From assembly GCF_001423085.1 (NCBI RefSeq), contig NZ_LMNU01000012.1, positions 1,091 to 65,090 on the forward strand: a stretch of 64,000 nt of DNA, written 5' to 3'. Under the pieces are notes generated by a model that ran no database searches, was not told the origin of the DNA, and was given only the letters and a program-made list of their open reading frames with translations. Origin of the DNA: Methylobacterium sp. Leaf125. Lineage in GTDB: Bacteria > Pseudomonadota > Alphaproteobacteria > Rhizobiales > Beijerinckiaceae. This document shows, piece by piece, positions 1-7,147 of the stretch (its first letter is position 1; each line of letters begins with the position of its first letter). Made by a program: the position numbers and the translations under genes.

Positions 1-185
1 ACTGGCGCGGCGACCGGGAGGACATCTACAGCGATCTCCTGACCCAGGCCTTCCGCATGCGCAACCGCGACCTCGTCTACGTCTCCAACGCCCCCTTCAC
101 CGAGGTCCAGAAGGTCCTCTCCGTCTTCTCGACCGTCACCGCGCCGGTCTCGGCGGCCGCGTCGGTCTACGGCGTTTCGCGCTGA
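1..185 (+). CDS. Polysaccharide export protein, C-terminal fragment
   Basis: Only the last 60 codons or so are present; the gene enters from the left edge and stops with TGA at 183-185. The tail reads RNRDLVYVSNAPFTEVQKVL followed by a small-residue-rich end. A 'D-vVYVsNAP..E.qK.l' tail is characteristic of outer-membrane polysaccharide biosynthesis/export proteins of the Wza/GumB/ExoF type, which follow SLBB domains with this segment. The assignment rests on this short tail alone; nothing can be said of its signal peptide or export domain. It converges on the next gene. Confidence 0.7.
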   Translation, partial: WRGDREDIYSDLLTQAFRMRNRDLVYVSNAPFTEVQKVLSVFSTVTAPVSAAASVYGVSR

Positions 186-189
186 TACG

Positions 190-216
190 AAAAAAGGGGG
201 CGCCCGCTGCGCCCCC
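190..216 (-). terminator. Rho-independent terminator of the amidinotransferase gene
   Basis: Perfect 8-bp stem (GGGGGCGC 196-203 with GCGCCCCC 209-216) with a 5-nt loop. On the minus strand it is followed by six U (A190-195 on the plus strand), so it ends transcripts of the gene stopping at 244. It may also block read-through from the opposite side. Confidence 0.8.
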
Positions 217-243
217 CTGGTTCGCTCGCCGACGTGCTGGATC

Positions 244-1425
244 CTAGAAGTAGGACTTCAGGGTGCCCCGACGCCGGACATCGAGCGTGGCGCAGTGGAA
301 CGAGCCGCCGAACGGGCCGTAGGACAGGAACGGCGCCGGGATCGGATCGAAGCCCCAATCCTTGAGGGCCTTGATCAGGGTCGGCTGGCTCGCATCGACG
401 ACGATCTTCTTCTCGTCGAGCGCCAGCACGTTGATCGAGGTCCAGGGCGAGCACATCGAGATCTTGCTCATGAAGCCCTCGACGGGGTCGGGGCGGGGCG
501 CGATCAGCACGTCCCACTTCTTCAAGACGGCAGGCAGCTTCTCGACGTCGATGTAGTCCGGGTTCACCAGTACCTTCCCGGGCGCCAGCGGCATGAACGA
601 TGAGTCGATGTGCATCGGCTGCGGGCAGCGGCTCTCGATCTCATGGACCCGGAAGCCGGAGCCGAGATGGCGGCGCAGCCACTCGATGCCCATCAGGTTG
701 GTGACGTTGGAGCGGGTCACGAAGATGTCGCGGCCACAGCGCACGAAATCGGCGGCGTCGAAGACCGGCTCGAACTCATTGACCGTGAACTGCATCGGCT
801 CGCCGGCTTTCAGGTTCGGCACCCGGTAGTCGTAGTTGTAGAGTTCGTCCGTGAGCTGCGGCCGCGGTGCCGACGTCCAGCGCGCACCGTTGCGGAAGTA
901 TTCCTTGAACAGCGAGCGGTAGGCGTCGCCCTCGAAGTAGCGCGAGCGCCAGCACATCGGGCTCTCGATGATCTCGTCGCCGATCACAAGATACGGATCG
1001 CGCGGGCAGGCGACGCAGAAGCCGCGAGAGGACCAGCGCGGAGCCTTGTACTTCCGGGAGAAGTCGAGCGAGTCGGGACGGCGGATCTTCACACCCTCGC
1101 CGGCGAGGATCGAGATGAAGTTGTCGAGCTCCTTCTGGGCGAGCTTCTTCATGAACTTCGGGTACCGGAAGCCGGATGCGAAGCGGTAGAACGGCTGGGC
1201 GGCGCGCGGCAGGTTGAAGATGACCGTCAGGTGGTGTGTCGGAATGGTCGCACCATCGAGACTTCCGACGATGACCTCCTCCAGCGGGTCCCACTCGTTC
1301 CAGGCCATCACCGGGGAGCTCGGAGCGGGATCGCGGGTCGCCCCGTAGGCGCTTCCGGCGTAACGCTCCACCTGCGCGTCGTCGTGCACGACCTCGCCGG
1401 CCGTGATGTGTGATTCGCGGTCCAT
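244..1425 (-). CDS. Arginine:glycine-amidinotransferase-like enzyme, candidate hopanoid guanidinylase
   Basis: A 393-aa enzyme of the amidinotransferase family (pentein fold, glycine amidinotransferase group). The catalytic set is visible and spaced as in human AGAT: Asp223 in FEPVFDAADF, His272 in MHIDSSF and nucleophile Cys378 in GGSFHCATLDVRRRG. Family members move the amidino group of arginine to a primary amine through an amidino-cysteine intermediate. There is no signal peptide or membrane segment, so it is cytosolic. It is a single gene with its own terminator, divergent from hpnL across 209 bp. The adjoining hpnI/J/K genes make a hopanoid carrying a free amino-cyclitol, so that amine is a plausible acceptor; this is inference. 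Alternative acceptors are glycine (making guanidinoacetate) or another amine. Confidence 0.85.
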   Translation of the reverse strand: MDRESHITAGEVVHDDAQVERYAGSAYGATRDPAPSSPVMAWNEWDPLEEVIVGSLDGATIPTHHLTVIFNLPRAAQPFYRFASGFRYPKFMKKLAQKELDNFISILAGEGVKIRRPDSLDFSRKYKAPRWSSRGFCVACPRDPYLVIGDEIIESPMCWRSRYFEGDAYRSLFKEYFRNGARWTSAPRPQLTDELYNYDYRVPNLKAGEPMQFTVNEFEPVFDAADFVRCGRDIFVTRSNVTNLMGIEWLRRHLGSGFRVHEIESRCPQPMHIDSSFMPLAPGKVLVNPDYIDVEKLPAVLKKWDVLIAPRPDPVEGFMSKISMCSPWTSINVLALDEKKIVVDASQPTLIKALKDWGFDPIPAPFLSYGPFGGSFHCATLDVRRRGTLKSYF

Positions 1426-1557
1426 CTAAATCCGTTCCCCTATCCGCCCCGACGGCTGATTCTCGGGCCTTCCGCCCTGTGCCGCTTTGGTTCTGACTGT
1501 GTCTCCGGGGTGATAGACAACGGTTCCCAAAGCTGCAACTTCCGGAGACGTTCACTG

Positions 1558-1584
1558 TTTCCGACGGTTTTTTCCGGTCGGAAA
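1558..1584. promoter_or_regulatory. Inverted repeat in the amidinotransferase/hpnL divergent promoter region
   Basis: TTTCCGAC (1558-1565) and GTCGGAAA (1577-1584) form a perfect 8-bp inverted repeat with an 11-nt T-rich spacer, 51 bp upstream of the hpnL ATG. Its position between divergent genes suits an operator, but no regulator is encoded next to it. It could also form a short hairpin in the hpnL leader. Confidence 0.4.
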
Positions 1585-1634
1585 CACGGCGGATCTAAGC
1601 TGCGATTCGCTGTGCTGCTGGCCGAAAGGGGCCC

Positions 1635-2723
1635 ATGAAACGTCTCACGACATTGGCCCTGATCGCCGGACTCTGCACGGTCGTCGGCCTGTTCCTGTCC
1701 TCGGGACTGGAAGACGTCGCGGCTGCTGTGGTCAGCGCCGGCTGGGGTGCCTTGGTCGTGGTCGTCGCGCGCGCTGTCGCGGTGGCCTGGGCCGGCCTCG
1801 GCTGGTTCGTGATCTTTCCGACCGCAGCGCGCCCGACCCTGTGGGACTGCATGACCCTGCGGTTCGTGCGCGAAGGCATCAACACGCTCCTCCCCGTAGC
1901 CCAGGTGGGCGGCGACTTCGTGGGGGCCCGGCTCCTGACGAAGCGCGGCGTGTCCGGCGGCATCGCGGGCGCCAGCATGTTCGTCGACCTGATGACCCAG
2001 GCGGTCACACAGTTTCTGTTCACCGTGGCGGGCGTCCTGCTCCTGGTTTGGGTCGCCGGCGATGGACCGATCGTCCGGACGGTGGCGGGCGGCCTCGCCC
2101 TCGCAGCGCCCGCCCTCGGTGCCTTCTACCTGATCCAGCGGCGGAGCGGCCACAAGGTCATCCAGGCCCTGGTCAGCCGCTTCGCCGGCGCGCGCGACTG
2201 GCGTGCGCTCGGCGCCATCGACGTGCTCTACGACAGCCTGAAGCGTCTCTACGGCAATCGCGGCCGCGTCGCTGGTGGCCTCGGCATCCATCTGATCGGC
2301 TGGTTCATCGGCACGGTCGAGGTTTACGTCGCCCTGCATTTCATGGGCTATCCCATCAGCATCGTCGAGGCTGTGGTGATCGAGAGCCTCGCCCAGGCGG
2401 TTCGCGGTGCGGCCTTCGCGGTTCCCGGCGCCCTCGGTGCCCAGGAGGGCGGCCTCATCGCGCTCTGCGCCATCTTCGGCATCCCCGCCGAGGCGGCTCT
2501 GGCGCTCTCTCTGGTCAAGCGTCTCGCCGATCTCCTGGTGGGTGTTCCCGGCCTCTTCGCCTGGCATGCGCTGGAGGGAACCCAAGCCGTGGAGCCTGTG
2601 GCGACCGAGGTGCGGACTGAGCCGGCCCTCCGGCACGACCTCCTCGTCCCGGTGCTCGCCAATGACTTTGGAAACCGCGCCCGCGCCGAGGCCGATCTGG
2701 GAGATCTCAAGAAGTGCGCCTGA
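1635..2723 (+). CDS. hpnL: HpnL, hopanoid-associated integral membrane protein
   Basis: A 362-aa multi-pass membrane protein with about eight hydrophobic segments, starting at ATG 1635 behind the Shine-Dalgarno AAAGGGG (1624-1630). It matches the lysylphosphatidylglycerol-synthase transmembrane-region family, whose hopanoid-cluster subgroup is HpnL; the motif AVPGALGAQEGG near residue 270 is typical of that fold. The function of HpnL is not established; transport or flipping of lipids is a common guess. Its 3' end overlaps hpnM by 10 bp, so translation is probably coupled. It is the first gene of the hpnL-M-I-J run. Confidence 0.85.
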   Translation: MKRLTTLALIAGLCTVVGLFLSSGLEDVAAAVVSAGWGALVVVVARAVAVAWAGLGWFVIFPTAARPTLWDCMTLRFVREGINTLLPVAQVGGDFVGARLLTKRGVSGGIAGASMFVDLMTQAVTQFLFTVAGVLLLVWVAGDGPIVRTVAGGLALAAPALGAFYLIQRRSGHKVIQALVSRFAGARDWRALGAIDVLYDSLKRLYGNRGRVAGGLGIHLIGWFIGTVEVYVALHFMGYPISIVEAVVIESLAQAVRGAAFAVPGALGAQEGGLIALCAIFGIPAEAALALSLVKRLADLLVGVPGLFAWHALEGTQAVEPVATEVRTEPALRHDLLVPVLANDFGNRARAEADLGDLKKCA

Positions 2724-3325
2724 ATCGCCTCGTTCTCGCGGGCCTCGTCTTCGGCCTCCTGCAGCTGAGCCCGAGCGCCCACGCGGCGGACGATGCCGCG
2801 GTGGAGTCGGTCAGCAAGGTCTACGCGACCTTCGAGGCGGCCCTGAAGGCTGCTCCGAAGGACGTCGGCGCCCGTGCGGCCAGTATCGGTCCCACGCTCG
2901 GCGAGACCTTCGATTTTCCGGCTATGATCCGTCTGGCCGCCGGACCCAAGTGGAAATCCTTCGCGCCGGAGCAGCAGGGCGCCCTCACCGAGGCCTTCGG
3001 CCGATACTTCACGGCAACCTACGCGACCCGGCTCGCGCAGGCGGCCGGCGGCAAGTTCACGGTCAAGCCGCAGAGTGAGGCGCGCGGCCCGAACCGCGTC
3101 GTTCAGACCGAGGTCGCCAACAAGGACGGCGACACCTCCCAGGTCGACTTCCTGGTCGGCCCGGGCAACCGGGTGCAGGACGTCTATCTCAACGGCAACG
3201 TCAGCGAAGTGGCGAGCCTGCGCGGTAGCTTTGCCGAGCCGCTGAAGACCGGCGGTGCGGATGGCCTCCTCACATTCATGCGCGAACGCACCACGGGGAT
3301 GCTCGCCGTCAAACCAGCGCCTTAG
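2714..3325 (+). CDS. hpnM: HpnM, MlaC/Ttg2D-like periplasmic lipid-binding protein
   Basis: A 203-aa protein starting at GTG 2714 inside the end of hpnL. Residues 1-24 form a signal peptide ending near HAADDA. The mature part matches the MlaC/Ttg2D (toluene tolerance) family, periplasmic carriers that shuttle phospholipids between membranes, in its hopanoid-cluster variant HpnM; segments such as GETFDFPAMIRLAAG, YFTATYATRL and DVYLNGNVSE fit. By family and context it probably carries hopanoids or phospholipids across the periplasm, perhaps with HpnN. This role is inferred. Confidence 0.85.
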   Translation: MRLNRLVLAGLVFGLLQLSPSAHAADDAAVESVSKVYATFEAALKAAPKDVGARAASIGPTLGETFDFPAMIRLAAGPKWKSFAPEQQGALTEAFGRYFTATYATRLAQAAGGKFTVKPQSEARGPNRVVQTEVANKDGDTSQVDFLVGPGNRVQDVYLNGNVSEVASLRGSFAEPLKTGGADGLLTFMRERTTGMLAVKPAP

Positions 3326-3422
3326 AGTCGGGCGAAACACCCCGGACTTTGTTCCTCTCCCCGCCTTCGACGATTCGCGCCGCTCGCTACCGCGGCACTC
3401 TCACGAGACCCGTGACCGAGCG

Positions 3423-4610
3423 ATGCCCCTCATGGACCTGACCTGGCTCTCGCACTTTCTGCCGCTGATCGCCCTGGTCGGCTGCTTCTACGGCCTGACG
3501 GCGGCTGCCTTGGCCAGCCGGTTCGCGCGGAAGCCGGAGCCGCAGCTCGGGACCGAAGTCCCGACGGTCACCATCCTCAAGCCTCTCTGTGGGATCGAGC
3601 CCAACCTCTACGAGAATCTCGAGACGTTCTGCCAACAAGCTTATCCAGCACCGGTCCAGATCGTCTTCGGCGTCCAGAATGCGACGGATCCTGCCATCGC
3701 GGTTGTCCGCCGTCTCCAGGCAGCCTATCCGGCCGCGCACCTCGACCTCGTGATCGACGCACGCCAACACGGTTCGAACCGCAAGGTCTCGAACCTCATC
3801 AACATGTCGGCCCGCATCGCCCATGACGTCGTCGTACTCGCTGACAGCGACATGGTGGTGAAGCCGGATTACCTCGCTCGCGTCGTCGCTGCGCTGAGCC
3901 AGCCGGGCGTCAACGGCGTGACCTGCCTCTATCACGGTGTGCCCGCCCATCGGGGCATCTGGGCCCACCTCTCCGCCCTCGCCATCGACGTCCAGTTCCT
4001 TCCCAACGTGGTGATGGGGACGTCCCTCGGCCTCGCCAATCCGTGCTTTGGCTCGACCATCGCCTTCAGCGCGAAGGCACTGGCCGAGATCGGCGGTTTC
4101 GAGGCGTTCCGGGACGATCTCGCCGACGACTATGCCATCGGCGAGGCCCTGCGTGCGCAGGGCGGCCTCGTGGCGATCCCAAGCTTCACCATCGGCCACA
4201 CCTGCGTCGACACCGACCTGGCGAGTCTGTGGAGCCACGAGCTGCGCTGGAACCGGACCATCCGGAACGTCGATCCCGCCGGTTACGCTGGCTCGTTCGT
4301 CACGCACGCCTTCCCGCTGGCCCTGATCGGCGCGCTGATTCCGGGGGCGGGCACCACCGCGCTCGCGGTCGCAGCCTTCGCGCTCGCCTGTCGCATCGTC
4401 CTCTGCATCCGGCTGGAACGCGCCTTCGGCCTCGCCCCGCACCCTTACTGGCTGTTGCCGATACGTGACATCCTCTCCTTCATGAACTTCACCTGGAGCT
4501 TCGTCTCAGGTGCGGTGACATGGAAGGGCCATGATTATCGCGTGGTTGCAGACGGTACCTTGATCCCCGAGACGACGCTCGGCCGCGATGCTGGTGCATC
4601 GTCACTCTGA
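3423..4610 (+). CDS. hpnI: HpnI, hopanoid glycosyltransferase (family 2)
   Basis: A 395-aa ceramide-glucosyltransferase-like family 2 enzyme. An N-terminal membrane helix (residues 9-32) precedes the GT-A core, which carries TVTILKPLCG, the DSD metal site (141-143), DDLADDYAIGE and the acceptor-side HELRWNRT motif; C-terminal membrane segments follow. HpnI adds N-acetylglucosamine to bacteriohopanetetrol, the first step towards BHT glucosamine and the cyclitol ether. The frame is open upstream to 3255, but ATG 3423 gives the natural N-terminus MPLMDLTW and the family length. It sits 97 bp after hpnM and 57 bp before hpnJ. Confidence 0.9.
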   Translation: MPLMDLTWLSHFLPLIALVGCFYGLTAAALASRFARKPEPQLGTEVPTVTILKPLCGIEPNLYENLETFCQQAYPAPVQIVFGVQNATDPAIAVVRRLQAAYPAAHLDLVIDARQHGSNRKVSNLINMSARIAHDVVVLADSDMVVKPDYLARVVAALSQPGVNGVTCLYHGVPAHRGIWAHLSALAIDVQFLPNVVMGTSLGLANPCFGSTIAFSAKALAEIGGFEAFRDDLADDYAIGEALRAQGGLVAIPSFTIGHTCVDTDLASLWSHELRWNRTIRNVDPAGYAGSFVTHAFPLALIGALIPGAGTTALAVAAFALACRIVLCIRLERAFGLAPHPYWLLPIRDILSFMNFTWSFVSGAVTWKGHDYRVVADGTLIPETTLGRDAGASSL

Positions 4611-4667
4611 CCTTCGTCTCGACCCTCGTCTCATCTTTCCCTTGATCTCGCTGAGGCCTTGAACCCC

Positions 4668-6098
4668 ATGCGCACCCTCTTCCTGCAGGCCCCCACTTTC
4701 GACGGCTTCGACGGCGGCGCCGGCTCCCGCTACCAGGCCAAGCGCGAGATCAAGTCGTTCTGGTATCCGACCTGGCTCGCACAACCGGCTGCCCTGGTGC
4801 CGAACTCGAAGCTGATCGATGCTCCCCCGCACAACATCAAGCTAGACGAGATCGTCGCCCAGGCACACGACTTCGACCTCGTGGTGCTTCATACTTCGGT
4901 TCCATCGTTCAAATCGGATGTGAAGACCGTCGAGGCGCTGAAGGCTGCCAATCCGAAGCTCATCGCTGGCCTGATCGGCGCGAAGGTGGCGGTGGATGCC
5001 GCCGGCTCCATGGCGCAGGCTCCGTGCATCGATTTCTGCGCCCGCAACGAGTTCGACTTCACCGTCAAGGAAGTCGCCGACGGCACTCCGATGTCCGAGA
5101 TCAAGGGCCTGTCCTATCGTGATGCCAACGGCGTCGTGGTCCACAACGAGGACCGCGAGATCATGACGGACATGGACCAGCTCCCGTTCGTGACGTCGGT
5201 CTACAAGCGCGATCTCGAGATGGAGAAGTACTTCATCGGCTACCTGAAGCACCCCTACATCTCGTTCTACTCGGGCCGGGGCTGCAAGTCGCGCTGCACC
5301 TTCTGCCTCTGGCCGCAGACGGTCGGCGGTCACACCTACCGCACGCGCTCGGTCGCGCACGTGATCGAGGAGATCAAGTACTGCCTGAAGGAGTTCCCGC
5401 AGACGAAGGAGTTCTTCTTCGACGACGACACCTTCACCGACAACCTGCCGCGCGCCGAGGAGATCGCCCGCGAGCTCGGTAAGCTCGGCGTGACTTGGTC
5501 GTGCAACGCCAAGGCGAACGTGCCCCGCGAGACCCTGAAGGTCCTGAAGGATAACGGCCTGCGCCTACTCCTGGTGGGCTACGAGTCCGGCAACCAGAAG
5601 ATCCTGAACAACATCAAGAAGGGCATGCGCGTCGAGGTCGCCGAGAAGTTCACGAAGGACTGCCACGAACTCGGTATCGCCATCCACGGCACCTTCATCG
5701 TCGGTCTCCCCGGCGAGACGAAGGAGACGATCCAGGAGACGATCGCCTTCGCCAAGCGCATCAACCCGCACACGATCCAGGTCTCGCTGGCTGCGCCCTA
5801 TCCCGGCACGTTCCTTTACAAGCAGGCCGTCGAGAACGGCTGGCTCGACGTCGAGAATGCCGAACTGGTGGATGAGAACGGGGTCCAGATCGCGCCGCTG
5901 CACTACCCGCACCTGTCGCACACGGAGATCTTCGCGGCCGTCGAGGAGTTCTACAAAAAGTTCTACTTTCGCGCACCGAAGATCGCTTCGATCGTCTCCG
6001 AGATGGTGCGATCGCCCGACATGATGAAGCGCCGCCTGCGCGAGGGCGTGGAGTTTTACCGCTTCCTCAAGGAGCGTCAGACCAGCGCTGCCGCCTGA
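4668..6098 (+). CDS. hpnJ: HpnJ, B12-binding radical SAM enzyme of cyclitol ether formation
   Basis: A 476-aa protein with an N-terminal B12-binding-like domain (about residues 1-150) and a radical SAM core. The [4Fe-4S] ligands are Cys206, Cys210 and Cys213 in GCKSRCTFC. HpnJ acts after HpnI and HpnK and contracts the glucosamine ring of the BHT conjugate to the cyclopentane of BHT cyclitol ether. A TTG at 4659 is in frame, but ATG 4668 gives the expected MRTLFLQAP start. The gene continues the hpnI reading direction and is followed by a hairpin before hpnK, so hpnK may be expressed at a lower or separate level. Confidence 0.9.
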   Translation: MRTLFLQAPTFDGFDGGAGSRYQAKREIKSFWYPTWLAQPAALVPNSKLIDAPPHNIKLDEIVAQAHDFDLVVLHTSVPSFKSDVKTVEALKAANPKLIAGLIGAKVAVDAAGSMAQAPCIDFCARNEFDFTVKEVADGTPMSEIKGLSYRDANGVVVHNEDREIMTDMDQLPFVTSVYKRDLEMEKYFIGYLKHPYISFYSGRGCKSRCTFCLWPQTVGGHTYRTRSVAHVIEEIKYCLKEFPQTKEFFFDDDTFTDNLPRAEEIARELGKLGVTWSCNAKANVPRETLKVLKDNGLRLLLVGYESGNQKILNNIKKGMRVEVAEKFTKDCHELGIAIHGTFIVGLPGETKETIQETIAFAKRINPHTIQVSLAAPYPGTFLYKQAVENGWLDVENAELVDENGVQIAPLHYPHLSHTEIFAAVEEFYKKFYFRAPKIASIVSEMVRSPDMMKRRLREGVEFYRFLKERQTSAAA

Positions 6099-6121
6099 GC
6101 GCGACGCCGGTTCGATAGGAG

Positions 6122-6149
6122 ACGGCCGGGCTGGAAAGCCCGGCCGTTT
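6122..6149 (+). terminator. Hairpin terminator or attenuator between hpnJ and hpnK
   Basis: Perfect 11-bp stem (6122-6132 with 6137-6147) and loop GGAA, followed by TTTCGCGTTTC. The T-run is short and broken, so partial termination that lowers hpnK expression is more likely than a full stop. Confidence 0.65.
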
Positions 6150-6213
6150 CGCGTTTCGGGGTCCAGATCCTCAACCGCGGACGGAGACACCGTCCGCAAA
6201 CCGGAGCCGCTCA

Positions 6214-7050
6214 GTGAAGCGATTGGTTGTCACGGCTGATGATTTCGGCCTCAGCCTCGAGGTCAACGAGGCGGTGGAGCAGGCCCACCGTGACGGTATC
6301 CTGACGGCCGCGAGCCTGATGGTCTCGGCGCCGGCCGCTGCCGACGCGGTGGCACGGGCCAAGCGCCTGCCGTCCCTCAGGGTCGGTCTGCATCTCGTGA
6401 TGGTGGAGGCATGGCCGACCTTGCCGCCGGCCGAACTGCCGGATCTTGTCGGACCGGATGGGCTCATCCGCAGCGACATGGGTCGGCTCGGCCTCGATCT
6501 CGCCTTGAAGGCATCCGCGCGGCGTCAGCTGGCCGCCGAGATCGAAGCCCAGTTTCAGGCTTACAAAGAAACGGGTCTGCCCCTCGATCATGTCAACGCC
6601 CACAAGCACTTCCACGTGCACCCGCTGATCGCGGGGCTCGTCCTCGCCGTCGGCGCCCGGCACGGCATGCGGGCGATTCGCGTCCCTCGTGAGACCCGTG
6701 CGGTGCTGCGGGCCGTCGAGCCGGGTACGGTCGCGAAGGCGGCCCTCGATACGGCGCCCTGGGCAGCGCTCCTCGCAGTCCGCGCACGTCAGGCCGGCCT
6801 CCTGATCCCTGATCGGACCCTGGGCCTTGCCTGGTCTGGAGCGATGACGCCGGCCCGCGTGGCGGGCCTTCTGAGGCACCTGCCGGACGGTCTCACCGAA
6901 CTCTATACGCATCCGGCCACCGGGGGCGGGTTCGCGGGTGAGGCCCCGGGTTATGCCTACGCGGCGGAACGCGATGCGCTCATCGCATCGGAGAGCGTGG
7001 CGGCCGTTGCCGGGATCCCGCGTGGCGGGTTCTCGGACTTTCTGGTCTGA
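6214..7050 (+). CDS. hpnK: HpnK, YdjC-type hopanoid N-deacetylase
   Basis: A 278-aa YdjC/ChbG-family carbohydrate deacetylase starting at GTG 6214. Family metal and catalytic residues are present: TADDFG (Asp9, Asp10), His60 in VGLHL and the cluster DHVNAHKHFHVHP (125-137). In hopanoid clusters HpnK removes the acetyl group from the N-acetylglucosaminyl-BHT made by HpnI, exposing the free amine kept in the cyclitol ether. No signal peptide is seen, so it acts in the cytosol. It ends the forward hpn block and converges on hpnN. Confidence 0.9.
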   Translation: MKRLVVTADDFGLSLEVNEAVEQAHRDGILTAASLMVSAPAAADAVARAKRLPSLRVGLHLVMVEAWPTLPPAELPDLVGPDGLIRSDMGRLGLDLALKASARRQLAAEIEAQFQAYKETGLPLDHVNAHKHFHVHPLIAGLVLAVGARHGMRAIRVPRETRAVLRAVEPGTVAKAALDTAPWAALLAVRARQAGLLIPDRTLGLAWSGAMTPARVAGLLRHLPDGLTELYTHPATGGGFAGEAPGYAYAAERDALIASESVAAVAGIPRGGFSDFLV

Positions 7051-7088
7051 GCGCTTGGACGACGCTGCGCCGATCGGACCACTGGATC

Positions 7089-7125
7089 GGAAAACGGGCG
7101 CAGATTTGGTCCGCGCCCGTTTTCC
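7089..7125. terminator. Bidirectional terminator between hpnK and hpnN
   Basis: Perfect 13-bp inverted repeat (GGAAAACGGGCGC 7089-7101 and its complement 7113-7125) with an 11-nt loop. The outer arm contributes TTTT on either strand, so it can serve both converging genes. Confidence 0.8.
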
Positions 7126-7147
7126 GTCTTGCTCTGAAAACCGCGTC

